From: Hamadaea sp013361475
Lineage (GTDB): Bacteria; Actinomycetota; Actinomycetes; Mycobacteriales; Micromonosporaceae
Direction of reading: 5' to 3'
DNA length: 64,000 nt
NCBI RefSeq assembly: GCF_040654195.1
Contig: NZ_JBFAHM010000017.1
Coordinates: 62,001-126,000 of the forward strand
Shown: positions 15,580 through 23,946 of the stretch, piece by piece
How the letters are laid out: every line of letters begins with the position of its first letter
Position numbering within the stretch: the stretch's first letter is position 1
The notes under the pieces: generated by a model
What the model was told of the DNA's origin: nothing
Databases searched by the model: none
The model's input: only the letters and a program-made list of their open reading frames with translations
Position numbers and translations under genes: made by a program

Positions 15580-16280
15580 TGGGTGTCGTCGAACGATCCT
15601 TCCGGATCAGCGGAGCGACCGGGCCGGTTCCCGGCGTCGCGTGGCTGCCGCCCGACCCCGCCGGCCTCGTCCTGCTGGGCCACGGCGGCAGCGGCCACAA
15701 ACGCAGCCCTCGCATCGTCGAGCTGGCGACCTGGTTCGCCGCCAACGGCCTCGCCGCGGCCGCGATCGACGGGCCGTATCACGGTGAACGGGTGCCCATG
15801 CCGGTCCCCGCGCCCGCGTACCAGGCCCGGATGGTCGCCGAGGGGATCGACGGCGTGCTTGACCGGATGACGGCGGACTGGCTGGCCGCAGCGCGGCTGG
15901 TCGGCCTCGACCGGATCGGCTACGTCGGCCTGTCCCTCGGCACGCGCTTCGGACTGCCGCTGGCAGCCGCCCTCGGCGACCGGCTCCGCTGCGCGGTCTT
16001 CGGGAAATTCGGGCTGCGGCACCATCCGGGCATGCCGGCCGGACTAGCGACGCCCGAGCGCACGATCCGGGAAGCGCGCTCGATCACCGCGCCCGTCCTC
16101 TTCCACTCCCAGAAGGACGACGAACTCTTCCCACGCGCCGGGCAACTGGCCCTGTTCGACGCGTTCGCCGCACCCGGCAAACAGCTCATCGCGTACGCCG
16201 GCGGGCACGGCGTGACCCCGCCCGGGGCGGTGGAGCACTGGCGGACCTTCGTCCACCGCCACCTGGGCGAGGGCGGGTAG
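15579..16280 (+). CDS. Alpha/beta hydrolase (dienelactone-hydrolase-like)
   Basis: A 233-residue hydrolase-fold protein. It has the oxyanion region LVLLGHGGSGHKRS, nucleophile elbow GLSLGTRFG (Ser in G-x-S-x-G), acid region LFHSQKDDELFPR and catalytic His in AYAGGHGVTPPGA. It lacks a signal peptide, so is cytoplasmic. ATG 15579 overlaps the stop of the cyclase-fold gene (TGATG), so the two are translationally coupled and presumably act together, though no shared substrate is evident. The gene ends four bases before the convergent stop of another alpha/beta hydrolase. Confidence 0.82.
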   Translation: MGVVERSFRISGATGPVPGVAWLPPDPAGLVLLGHGGSGHKRSPRIVELATWFAANGLAAAAIDGPYHGERVPMPVPAPAYQARMVAEGIDGVLDRMTADWLAAARLVGLDRIGYVGLSLGTRFGLPLAAALGDRLRCAVFGKFGLRHHPGMPAGLATPERTIREARSITAPVLFHSQKDDELFPRAGQLALFDAFAAPGKQLIAYAGGHGVTPPGAVEHWRTFVHRHLGEGG

Positions 16281-16284
16281 TGCG

Positions 16285-17157
16285 CTACAGCACCGAGCGC
16301 AGCGTGGCGGCGAACCCGTCGGGGTCGCCCTTCATCCACGGGTTGTCGCCGAGGAAGCCACCGTGGTGGCTCGGGAAGGTGACCGGAGCGCTGCCGAGCC
16401 GTGCTGCGACCGCCTCGCCGCCCCGGTGGGCCATCTCGCCCACCGACTCCGCCCCGACGCCGACCACGATCCGGGTCGCCGACGCCTTCAACGTGTCGAA
16501 GTCGTGCTCGTAGTGCGTGCAGCTCAGCAGGTTCTGCCCGAGCAGCGCGTCGTCGCGGCGGCCGTCGTCCTCGGCCGGCAGCCCGAACGCGGCCGGGTCC
16601 GGGATCGGCATCGTGGCGAACTCCGCCGGGTACTCGCCACGGTGGCTGGTCAGCGTGATGAACATCGCCATCGCCGGGCCGAAGCCGCGCTCGGCGTACA
16701 CCTCGTGCATCCGCTCGGCGGAGGCCAGGGCCACCTCCCGGTCGGGCAGGTTCTGCATCGTGGGCGGCTCGTGCGCGACGAGCGTGCGCACCAGGCCGGG
16801 GTGCTGCGCGACCAGGGCCAGGGCGTTGATCGCGCCGCCGCTGCTGGCGAAGATGTCGACCGGCGCGCCGACCGCCTCGATCACCCGGCGGATGTCGTCG
16901 GCGTGCTGGTCGGGCGTCGACGGCGACGCGGGCTCGGCCTTCGGGCTGCGCCCGGTGCCGCGCGGGTCGTAGGTGACGACCGTGCGGTCGGGGAACCGGG
17001 CCGCCAGCTCGGCGAACCCGCCCGCGTCCATCGGTGAGCCGATCATCAGCAGCGCGGGCTCGGTCGTGCCGTCGGCCGGGCGGACGTCGTAGGTGATGAC
17101 TGCGCCGGGCGCGTCGACGGTGCTGGTCTGAGCGGTGCTGTTCGAGATGGCGGTCAT
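16285..17157 (-). CDS. Alpha/beta hydrolase
   Basis: A 290-residue alpha/beta hydrolase. The segment ALLMIGSPMDAGGFAEL forms the oxyanion strand; VVTYDPRGTGRSP is the conserved DPRGxGRS motif; the nucleophile elbow is IFASSGGAINAL, in which the first glycine of G-x-S-x-G is replaced by alanine; the catalytic His lies in PSHHGGFLGDNP near the C-terminus. GGAG about eight bases before ATG 17157 fixes the start; a longer upstream reading is less likely. It resembles the hydrolase at 29083 and similar actinobacterial proteins annotated only as alpha/beta hydrolases. The substrate is unknown. Confidence 0.83.
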   Translation of the reverse strand: MTAISNSTAQTSTVDAPGAVITYDVRPADGTTEPALLMIGSPMDAGGFAELAARFPDRTVVTYDPRGTGRSPKAEPASPSTPDQHADDIRRVIEAVGAPVDIFASSGGAINALALVAQHPGLVRTLVAHEPPTMQNLPDREVALASAERMHEVYAERGFGPAMAMFITLTSHRGEYPAEFATMPIPDPAAFGLPAEDDGRRDDALLGQNLLSCTHYEHDFDTLKASATRIVVGVGAESVGEMAHRGGEAVAARLGSAPVTFPSHHGGFLGDNPWMKGDPDGFAATLRSVL

Positions 17158-17223
17158 CGGTGACTCCTTCGGGAAACTGAGGTCTACACCCCTATGACGA
17201 CCCGGGCCGCCGGAACTCATCGC

Positions 17224-18363
17224 TCACCAGACGGAAATCTCGTCGAGCACGGAACCGGCGAAGCCGAACCGGTCGTTGCGTACGCACGCCAGCCGGGCGG
17301 TGATCGGCGGCGAGATCCGGGTGACCTGGACGTCGTCGCTCGCCGCCTCCCGGGCAGTATGCCCCACGCTGCGGAAACGCTTGCCGTCGGTGGACAGTTC
17401 GACGATCGTGCCGTCACTCAGGAACGGCGTGCGATAGACCACGAGCGATACGCTGCGCGCCGTCGCCAGGTCGACGCAGATCCGGTGCCGGGTCGGCTGC
17501 GGGCAGGCCGACGCTGCGTCCGGGCACGGAGTCCGGACTTCCGCGTTCGTGGTCAGATCGCCGTCGGTCAGCGCGCAGGGGCTGACCGCCCGCACCAGCG
17601 CCTTGCCGGCGTCGCCCACCAGGCAACCCGCTCCCCGTGACGGCGGCACACTCCCGGCCGGCAACGCGACGCTGCCCGCTCGGTAGAGGAAGTTCTTCGC
17701 CGAGGCGACGACGATCACGGCCGTCGGCTGATCCTCGTACGGCCGCAGGTCGAGCACCGCCCGAGTGCTGCGGGTCGTCACCCCGGTCGGCTGAGGCTGA
17801 CCACGCTCGGCCAGCGTCCAGAGGGCGTACTCCGCGCCGCCGGGCAGCTCCGGCCAGGAGACCGTGACCCGGTCGCCCGAACCGTCGACCCGGACCGGCG
17901 GCTCCCAGTAGCGCAGATCGGGTACGCGTTGCTGCGTACCGGGGTCGTGCTCGAGCGAGACCGCGACCTCGGCTCCGGCGAGCTGCCCGTCCTCGGCGGC
18001 GTGCCGAGCCGTGACGGTGATGTGCTTGACCGGCTTGATCTTCTCGGCCGGAAAGGCGAACCGCCCGCCGTCGCCGACCTTCGCCGGCACCGGGCTGGGG
18101 CAGAAACCGGGCACGAGGCAGAACAAGCCGAGCGAGAACATCGCGAAGCCGGTCCGAACAGTGTCCTCATCAGACACCTGGTACGCCTGAACCGTCGAGC
18201 GCGTCGCCGCCCGCCCGTCCTGCCGCAGCACCCGCCCGTAGAGCACGCCCGACGGCACCGGTTCGGGAGCCGGTCCGGTCGGCTCCGGAGCCGACGGCAT
18301 GTCCTGGTACGCACAACCGGCCAGCAGCAGCACGGTGAGGAAGACGAGCAGTCGCCGAGACAT
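17224..18363 (-). CDS. Secreted lipoprotein with discoidin-like C-terminus
   Basis: A 379-residue exported protein. The N-terminus MSRRLLVFLTVLLLAGC is a lipoprotein signal with lipobox LLAGC, so Cys 17 should be lipidated and the protein anchored outside the membrane. A Pro-rich linker follows, then a carboxypeptidase-regulatory-like beta domain (SGVLYGRVLRQDGRAA), a fibronectin-III-like stretch (DRVTVSWPELPGGAEYALWTL), and a C-terminal region with paired cysteines resembling an F5/8 (discoidin) jelly roll (SVSLVVYRTPFLSDGTIVELSTDG, ending LDEISVW). It may bind carbohydrate or cell wall; no enzymatic motif is visible. CATAAT six bases before the ATG fits a leaderless start. Confidence 0.7.
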   Translation of the reverse strand: MSRRLLVFLTVLLLAGCAYQDMPSAPEPTGPAPEPVPSGVLYGRVLRQDGRAATRSTVQAYQVSDEDTVRTGFAMFSLGLFCLVPGFCPSPVPAKVGDGGRFAFPAEKIKPVKHITVTARHAAEDGQLAGAEVAVSLEHDPGTQQRVPDLRYWEPPVRVDGSGDRVTVSWPELPGGAEYALWTLAERGQPQPTGVTTRSTRAVLDLRPYEDQPTAVIVVASAKNFLYRAGSVALPAGSVPPSRGAGCLVGDAGKALVRAVSPCALTDGDLTTNAEVRTPCPDAASACPQPTRHRICVDLATARSVSLVVYRTPFLSDGTIVELSTDGKRFRSVGHTAREAASDDVQVTRISPPITARLACVRNDRFGFAGSVLDEISVW

Positions 18364-18455
18364 CCGTCGATTATGCGGTCCCCGGTACGCCCAGCCGCGC
18401 GCCCACTCCGCCGACGGGCAACGGGAGCAGCCCGTCCCCATTACACTCACGCGCC

Positions 18456-19052
18456 ATGCGCTCAGTCCCAAGATCCGTCAACCGGCTCGCGATCCTGCTG
18501 ACGATCGCCGGGCTGGTCGGCGCCGCCGAGGTGACCATCGGCCTGCTGCAGGTGTTCCGGCTTAACGCGAACGAGCTGGCCGCGTACGCCGCCGCGCCCG
18601 CCGCCAGCGACGCGGTCCACCAAGCGGTGGCCAATCTGGAGAGTTCGGCGATGATTTCGCTGTGGACCGGACTCGCCGCCGCGCTGTTCCTCGCCGGGGG
18701 AGCACTGGTGGGCAAGGCGCTGCCCTACACCCGGGTCGTCCTGTGGATTCTGTGGGTCGAGGCGTTGGTCGGGAACATGCTGCTGTTCGGCGACACCTCG
18801 GTCGGTCTGACCGCGTTCACCGACCCCGATCCGGCCCGTGCGGCGCTGGTCAACGATCTCCTGCTTGCTCCGGGCCGGTCGCTGGTGCTCTACAGCGCCG
18901 AGGTGATCATGCTCGGACTGCTGGTCGGGATCGCAATGTTGCTGCGGCGGGAGGAGACGGTGGAGTTCCTCAAGATCCGGACCGAGGCCGCCGCCGATCC
19001 CGCCTGGGACGCGATCATGGCGACCCGGCGTCAACGGGAGAACGCCGGTTGA
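18456..19052 (+). CDS. Four-helix membrane protein of unknown function
   Basis: A 198-residue protein with four predicted transmembrane segments (about 8-30, 63-85, 92-112 and 140-163) and a charged cytoplasmic tail (LLRREETVEFLKIRTEAAAD). A hydrophilic loop rich in Ala/Asn/Glu separates TM1 and TM2. No known family was recognised. TACACT eight bases before the ATG fits a leaderless start. It is divergent from the lipoprotein gene (92 bases apart) and convergent with the DUF1501 gene. Confidence 0.7.
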   Translation: MRSVPRSVNRLAILLTIAGLVGAAEVTIGLLQVFRLNANELAAYAAAPAASDAVHQAVANLESSAMISLWTGLAAALFLAGGALVGKALPYTRVVLWILWVEALVGNMLLFGDTSVGLTAFTDPDPARAALVNDLLLAPGRSLVLYSAEVIMLGLLVGIAMLLRREETVEFLKIRTEAAADPAWDAIMATRRQRENAG

Positions 19053-19073
19053 CCTGAGCACTCCCGAGATTCG

Positions 19074-20312
19074 TCACTTCAGCAGGCCCGGAAGTCTTCC
19101 CTTCCAGCCGTCCAGGACCGGATCCGGGTCCGCCCCGAGCACGTCGGTCAGCACGGCGGCGTACACGTCACGGAAGTCGGTGTGGAACTTCAGGTCCCCG
19201 TCGTCGAGGTCGGTCAGGCTCGGCTGGTCGCCGACGAGCCGCCCGCCCGCCACGGAGGCCCCGGCGATGAGGATGTTCGACGCCGTGCCGTGGTCGGTTC
19301 CGTCGGAGGCGTTCGCGCGTACCCGCCGGCCGAACTCGGAGTAGACCAGCACCACGACCTTGCGGCCCTTCTCGGTGCGCCCCATGCGTTCCAGGAACGT
19401 CGCGACGGCGGTGTCGACCGTCTTGAGCTGGGTCTCCTGCCCGGTCTTCTCGCCGGCGTGGAAGTCGAAGCCGCCCATCGACACTGAGAACACCCGAGTC
19501 ATGACGCCCGCCTCGACACAAGTCGCGACGAGGTCGAGCTGCGCCCGCAGGGTCGACTGCGCCCCGCCGGTGCCCGTCGCGGGTTCGTGGTCGCCCTCGT
19601 CGTCGTCCTCGGCGAGCGCGGTCGTGACGAGGTGGTCCACGCTGAGAAGGTCGCCGAAGCAGGCCGCGGCGCGCGCCTGGAGGACCGGTTCGCCCGCCGA
19701 CGTGCCGCCGAGGGCGCGCAGATCGGCGTCGGTGATGCTCTTCGGCACGGCGACGCTGCCGAGCGGCACCGCGGCGCCCGCGCAGGTGGCCCCCGCGAGG
19801 ACCGGCGGCAGCACCGGTTCCAGCGAGATCGCCGTGCGCGGGTCACGCCCCGCCCGGTCCAGCCAGCGGCCGAGCCACCCGGTGCTGCCGGGGCGTACCG
19901 GGTCCGCCGTCTGCCAGATGTCCATCGACCGGAAATGGCTGCGGTCCGGCTTCGGATAACCGACGCCGCGGACGATCGCCAGCTCCCCGCGGTCGTACGC
20001 CGCCTTGAGGCCGGTCATCGCCGGGTTCAGTCCGGTGTGCGCGTCGAGGCGAAGCACCTCGGAGGGCTCGTACGCCAGGTCGGCGCGCGCGTCGCGGTAG
20101 GCGTCGTCGGCGTACGGGATGACGGTGGCCAAGCCGTCGTTGCCGCCGTACAGCGTTACGAGCACCAGGGTGCGGTCGGCGGCGGTCCCGGCCGGAGAAT
20201 CGGCGGTCGCGAGGATGTCGGCGACCGTGTACGCACCGGCCCCGGCGGCCAGCGCGGTGCCGCCGACGACGCCGGACGCGAGCAGGAACTTGCGGCGAGT
20301 GACGGTGTCCAT
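19074..20312 (-). CDS. DUF1501 family Tat-exported protein
   Basis: A 412-residue protein with a twin-arginine signal (TRRKFLLASGVVGGTALAAG) at residues 5-25. The body has the DUF1501 pattern related to the alkaline phosphatase/sulfatase fold: LVLVTLYGGNDGLATVIPY, GLNPAMTGLKAAYDRGELAIVRGVGYP, SHFRSMDIWQT, VFSVSMGGFDFHAGE, LVYSEFGRRVRANASDGTDHGTASNILI and WKGRLPGLLK. DUF1501 genes usually pair with DUF1800, as here (gap 10 bases). The biochemical role is not established. Histidines and aspartates in SHF, FDFH and GTDHG could ligate metal. There is an acidic insertion (EDDDEGDHEPATG) near residue 235. Confidence 0.9.
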   Translation of the reverse strand: MDTVTRRKFLLASGVVGGTALAAGAGAYTVADILATADSPAGTAADRTLVLVTLYGGNDGLATVIPYADDAYRDARADLAYEPSEVLRLDAHTGLNPAMTGLKAAYDRGELAIVRGVGYPKPDRSHFRSMDIWQTADPVRPGSTGWLGRWLDRAGRDPRTAISLEPVLPPVLAGATCAGAAVPLGSVAVPKSITDADLRALGGTSAGEPVLQARAAACFGDLLSVDHLVTTALAEDDDEGDHEPATGTGGAQSTLRAQLDLVATCVEAGVMTRVFSVSMGGFDFHAGEKTGQETQLKTVDTAVATFLERMGRTEKGRKVVVLVYSEFGRRVRANASDGTDHGTASNILIAGASVAGGRLVGDQPSLTDLDDGDLKFHTDFRDVYAAVLTDVLGADPDPVLDGWKGRLPGLLK

Positions 20313-20322
20313 CCGATCCTCC

Positions 20323-21630
20323 TCAGCTGACCGCGTACTCGGGACTGATCAGTGCCAGCGTGACCAGGCGCTGCGGCTTCTTGGCGACCTCGGTCAGAGC
20401 TTTGCGCGTGCGGGGAGTCCATTCGTCGACGGCCAGCATCCGGCCGAGCGTGTCGACGGTCGTCGCGGCCGAACCGGACCGGAGGGAATCCGCCGTGGGC
20501 TCCGGCAGCGCGGCGGCGATCGCGGCCGCGCCTCGCATCCGCGCCTGCAGCGAGGAGGTGGTCAGCCAAGCGGCCCCGGTGGGCCAGCCGCCGACACTGG
20601 GTGGCCGCAAGGGGAGCTGGCCCATGGCCCGGGCGGCGTTCAGCACCGAGGTCAGCGTCTTCTCAGCCGGAGGCACGCCGAGTTGCCGCAACGCGCCGAC
20701 CGCCCATTCCACCGGCGACTTGACGAGCTGACCGGCACTGGCGGCGAACGCGTCGTCGGTGAGCAGCGCGGTCAGCAGTGCGCTCACATCGCGGCCACTC
20801 CCATAAGCGGCCACGAGACTGTCCCGTGTGGACGTACGCAGCGGTTCGCCGGAGCCGAAGCGCAGCCAGAACCGGCCGGCCAGAAACATCGGGTGAGCGC
20901 GCTGCTCCATCAGTATGCCGACGAACGAGTCGGCGTCGTGGACCCCGCTCCGGCCGAGAATCGTCGTCCGGCCGGTGGCGTGGCGCCGGGGCATGAAGAC
21001 GGCCGTTCCCCGGGCCCGGTCGAGGGTCCAGCCGGTCAACGCCTTGGCCCCCGCCTTGACGTCGTCCTCGGTGTACGCGCCGACGCCGAGCGTGAACAGC
21101 TCCATCAGTTCACGGGCGAGGTTCTCGTTGGGCGCCTTCGCCGTGTTGCGCTGCCCGTCGAGCCAGTAGACGAGCGCCGCGTCCCGCACCATCTGCCGGG
21201 CGAGCACCGCGAAGTCGCCGGAGCCGAACATCCGGAACTTCTCCAGCTGCGCCCGCATCAGCCGGGCCGACACGACCTTCTGCGCGCTCGTGGCCCAATG
21301 TCCGTGCCAGAAGAAGACCAGTTTCTCGGCCAGCCCGTGATCGGCGGTGATCATCCGGGTCACCCAGGCTCGGGTCAGCTCGCCGAGCAACGCTCGCGCC
21401 CGCTGCTGGGCGGCCGCCCGCTGTTCCCGCGTGCGCTTGCCGGGGATCGGCCCGAGCAGCGGATCCTCGGCGTACGCCGGCAGCGGTGCGGCCGATTCGG
21501 CGACCGTCGGCCGGACCAGCTCCCGGACCACGTCGCCGTAGTCGCGGGCAGCCGCGGCGTCCACCTCGGCCGCGGTGGGGCCGAAGGTCGCCCGGCGCAA
21601 CAGGTGCGCGGCCAGCTTCCGATCTGCCAT
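20323..21630 (-). CDS. DUF1800 family protein
   Basis: A 435-residue protein with the DUF1800 landmarks: LAAHLLRRATFGPTAAEVDAAA at the N-terminus, MITADHGLAEKLVFFWHGHWATS, NENLARELMELFTLGVGAYTEDDVKAGAKALTGW and PPSVGGWPTGAAWLTT. It is the upstream partner of the DUF1501 gene and the two are probably one operon; the pair is widespread but uncharacterised. No signal peptide is seen, so it may be carried out with, or act inside on, its Tat-exported partner. ATG 21630 is chosen because TACGGT lies seven bases upstream; GTG 21648 is possible. Confidence 0.9.
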   Translation of the reverse strand: MADRKLAAHLLRRATFGPTAAEVDAAAARDYGDVVRELVRPTVAESAAPLPAYAEDPLLGPIPGKRTREQRAAAQQRARALLGELTRAWVTRMITADHGLAEKLVFFWHGHWATSAQKVVSARLMRAQLEKFRMFGSGDFAVLARQMVRDAALVYWLDGQRNTAKAPNENLARELMELFTLGVGAYTEDDVKAGAKALTGWTLDRARGTAVFMPRRHATGRTTILGRSGVHDADSFVGILMEQRAHPMFLAGRFWLRFGSGEPLRTSTRDSLVAAYGSGRDVSALLTALLTDDAFAASAGQLVKSPVEWAVGALRQLGVPPAEKTLTSVLNAARAMGQLPLRPPSVGGWPTGAAWLTTSSLQARMRGAAAIAAALPEPTADSLRSGSAATTVDTLGRMLAVDEWTPRTRKALTEVAKKPQRLVTLALISPEYAVS

Positions 21631-21694
21631 GGCCCGAACCGTACCCACGATCGGCCCGTCCCGCAGCGGCGCAACGTTCGGAGAACGTAAGGGC

Positions 21695-22108
21695 CTACAG
21701 CCTCTCGACGACGCGGAAGCGCACCAGGACGGCCATCGTGTCGTCGGTCACCGTGAACTCCGGGTCGCCCAGCCAGCCCCGATAGTCCGCGCCGTGCCAG
21801 AAGTCCTCGTGGCCCGCCCGCCATTCGGCCACCGAGGTGTACCCCTCGCCTTCGTCTCGCGCGAAATCGAGGTCGACGTCGCCGATCCGCGCGACCCGCA
21901 CCTCGGTCAGCTCGATCACCGCGACCGGCTGCTCGTCGGAGTCGACCACAGCCTCCCGAGCGCCCACCACCGGCAGCGGGTCGCCGTCGATCTCGTAGTC
22001 CTGCAACAGCCCGGAGGTCGACGTCTTGGTCCCGTCGAGCACCGCGGCCACCAGCAGGTCCCGCAGCGGGCCGGGGAAGCCGAGCTGGAAGGTCGGAAGA
22101 TCGCTCAT
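21695..22108 (-). CDS. ASCH domain protein
   Basis: A 137-residue single-domain protein of the ASCH superfamily: FGFPGPLRDLLVAAVLDGTKTSTSGL-like entry (here starting FQLGFPGPL), the GTKTSTSG phosphate-binding-like motif, then VVGAREAVVDSDEQPVAVIELTEVRVARIGDVD and EGYTSVAEWRAGHEDFWH. The superfamily is beta-barrel, related to PUA, and thought to bind RNA or nucleotides; some members are amidohydrolases of N4-acetylcytidine. TAGCCT six bases upstream suggests leaderless transcription. It stands alone. Confidence 0.85.
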   Translation of the reverse strand: MSDLPTFQLGFPGPLRDLLVAAVLDGTKTSTSGLLQDYEIDGDPLPVVGAREAVVDSDEQPVAVIELTEVRVARIGDVDLDFARDEGEGYTSVAEWRAGHEDFWHGADYRGWLGDPEFTVTDDTMAVLVRFRVVERL

Positions 22109-22127
22109 CGGGCGAGGCTAGCAATCC

Positions 22128-23345
22128 TCACTGCTCGGGCGCGCTCGCTTTTCGGCGGTCCACCTGCTCGACCGCGGGCGTGCCCGGCAGCGGGCGTACG
22201 CTGTCGGCGACCAGCGCGGCCAGCCCCAGCATCACGGCGACGACCGTCAACGCCCGCAGCACCGTCAGATGCTCGCCGAGGAACCCGATGAGCGGCGGGC
22301 CGGCGAGGAACGCGCAGTAGCCGATCGACGCGATGACGCTGACCCGGGCGGCCGCCCGCTGAGGGTCGTCGCCACCGGCGCTCATCCCGACAGGGAAGCC
22401 GAGGGCCACCCCCACGCCCCAGAGCAGCGTCCCGGCGAACGCGTACGCCGGAGTCGGGCCGAACACGAACAGCAGCACCCCGCCGACCCCGATCACGCAC
22501 AGCACCCGCACGACCGGTACGCGCCCGAAGCGGTCCAGCAGCCCGGGGCCGAACCAGCGGCCGATCGTCATCGCGGTCAGGAACGCGGCGAACGCCAGCG
22601 TGCCCAAGGCGGGGGAGACGTGGTGGCCGTCGATCGCGGCGACGCTGATCCAGTCGTTGCCGGTGCCCTCGGCGAACGCGAAGGCCAGCGTGAACACCCC
22701 GACGAGCAGCGTACGCGGTTCCCGCCAGGCGGTCAGCGGGCTCGTCCGCAAGGCGCCGTCGCCGGGCTCCGCCGGAGTCTCCGCCCGGTCGTCGAGGAAG
22801 CGTTGGGCGTACCAAGGGATGCTGACGGCGATGACCACCGCGACGCCTAGCAGATGCGCGGTGACCGGCACCTTCAGCGCGATCATGAGCGTGCCCAGCA
22901 GCGCGCCGGCCACGGTGCCGAGGCTGAACCCCGCGTGGAAGCGCGACATGATCGAGCGGCCGAGCCGCCGCTCCACGACCGTGCCCTGCACGTTCATCGC
23001 GACGTCCCACGCGCCGTTGGCGAAGCCGAGCATGGCGAGGCCGATGACCACCGGAAACACCCCGGCGAGCGCACCGAGCGCGACCACCGTCAGCGCCACT
23101 GCGAGCAGCGACGCCATCGCGGCCACCGTCTTCGCCGAGCCGAACCGCGTCACGACCGGGCCGGACAGCGGCAGGGCGAGCAACGAGCCCGCCGCGATGG
23201 CCAGCAGTACCAGGCCGAGCGTCGCCGGTTCGAGGTCGAGCTGATCACGGACCTGCGGAATGCGCGCCGCCCAGCTGGCGAAGGCGAAGCCCGAACCGAT
23301 GAAGGCGGCGTAGGTGGCCGTCGTCGCGGCGCGGGTGCTCGTCAT
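22128..23345 (-). CDS. MFS transporter
   Basis: A 405-residue major facilitator with twelve predicted membrane helices and no large soluble domain. It starts TYAAFIGSGFAFASWAARIPQVRDQL, the N-terminus of the YbjJ/fucose-permease-like MFS subgroup, and carries the conserved loop between TM2 and TM3 (PLSGPVVTRFGSAKTVA). A basic tail (DRRKASAPEQ) ends in the cytoplasm. The substrate is unknown; relatives are often annotated as inner-membrane transporters of unclear specificity. TACTTT seven bases before the ATG marks a leaderless start. It lies 45 bases downstream of the MarR gene on the same strand, so drug- or metabolite-responsive regulation by that MarR is possible, though it has its own promoter-like hexamer. 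Confidence 0.87.
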   Translation of the reverse strand: MTSTRAATTATYAAFIGSGFAFASWAARIPQVRDQLDLEPATLGLVLLAIAAGSLLALPLSGPVVTRFGSAKTVAAMASLLAVALTVVALGALAGVFPVVIGLAMLGFANGAWDVAMNVQGTVVERRLGRSIMSRFHAGFSLGTVAGALLGTLMIALKVPVTAHLLGVAVVIAVSIPWYAQRFLDDRAETPAEPGDGALRTSPLTAWREPRTLLVGVFTLAFAFAEGTGNDWISVAAIDGHHVSPALGTLAFAAFLTAMTIGRWFGPGLLDRFGRVPVVRVLCVIGVGGVLLFVFGPTPAYAFAGTLLWGVGVALGFPVGMSAGGDDPQRAAARVSVIASIGYCAFLAGPPLIGFLGEHLTVLRALTVVAVMLGLAALVADSVRPLPGTPAVEQVDRRKASAPEQ

Positions 23346-23390
23346 GATCTCGAAAGTACCCGAGGTCGCCCGGGCAGCTCAGCGGCCGGG

Positions 23391-23861
23391 TCACCACTGG
23401 GGGCGCAGGGCGGGCAGCGTGTCGCCGGCCAGCTCGCGGATCAGCCGCGCGAGCCCGGTCCGCAAGCCGGACAGCTCCGCCGCGCCGAGGCTGCCCTCGA
23501 GTTCGGCCTCCAGCCCGTGCAGGACCCGTCCCGCCGCCCGGAGATGGGCCTCCGCCTGCTCGGTCAGGACGACGAGTTTGCGCCGTCCGCCCGCCGGATG
23601 TGGCTCCCGGCGCACGTAGCCGCGCGCCTCCAGATCATCGACGAGCTGCCCGGCGGCCTGTTTAGTGACCCCGAGCCGCTCGGCCAGCTCGGTCCCGGTC
23701 GCGCCGGGGCCTTTGAGCGCCTGGAACACCGCGCCGTGGACCGGGCGCAGATCGCTGTGCCCGGCGGCGTCGAGCCGGCGGACGAACTCGCCCAGCACGA
23801 GCTGGAAGCCCAGCCCCATCAGGTAGGTCAGCTCGGCGTCGGCGAGCGGATCGGTCCTCAC
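23391..23861 (-). CDS. MarR-family transcriptional regulator
   Basis: A 156-residue winged-helix regulator. The DNA-binding core is ATGTELAERLGVTKQAAGQLVDDLEARGYV, with wing residues HPAGGRRKLVVLTE. A TTG at 23888 also opens the frame, but it would place the N-terminus inside the 19-base palindrome, so GTG 23861 is preferred. The gene is divergent from a cupin gene with a perfect inverted repeat between them, which should be its operator. MarR proteins are usually ligand-relieved repressors, and the cupin could bind or modify the inducing ligand. The ligand is unknown. Confidence 0.85.
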   Translation of the reverse strand: MRTDPLADAELTYLMGLGFQLVLGEFVRRLDAAGHSDLRPVHGAVFQALKGPGATGTELAERLGVTKQAAGQLVDDLEARGYVRREPHPAGGRRKLVVLTEQAEAHLRAAGRVLHGLEAELEGSLGAAELSGLRTGLARLIRELAGDTLPALRPQW

Positions 23862-23870
23862 CCCTCCATG

Positions 23871-23899
23871 TTGACACAGCCGAGTCAAGTTGCTTTACT
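23871..23899 (+). promoter_or_regulatory. Putative SigA-type promoter for the cupin gene
   Basis: TTGACA (23871-23876) and TTTACT (23894-23899) are separated by 17 bases and face the cupin start at 23947. The -10 box lies inside the left arm of the MarR palindrome, so occupancy of the operator would block this promoter. Confidence 0.55.
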
Positions 23900-23927
23900 C
23901 AGAAGCGCGAGTAAAGCAACTTGACTC
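23882..23927. promoter_or_regulatory. Perfect inverted repeat, putative MarR operator
   Basis: GAGTCAAGTTGCTTTACTC (23882-23900) and its exact complement (23909-23927) flank an 8-base spacer. The arms are AT-rich in an otherwise GC-rich region. The site sits between the divergent MarR and cupin genes and overlaps the promoter, the standard layout for autorepression. Confidence 0.85.
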
Positions 23928-23946
23928 AAAGAATCGGGGAGACACC

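Noticed and set aside
23862..23888. Upstream TTG start for the MarR gene at 23888
   Set aside because: It would put the coding region inside the operator and promoter; GTG 23861 is more consistent with the family start.
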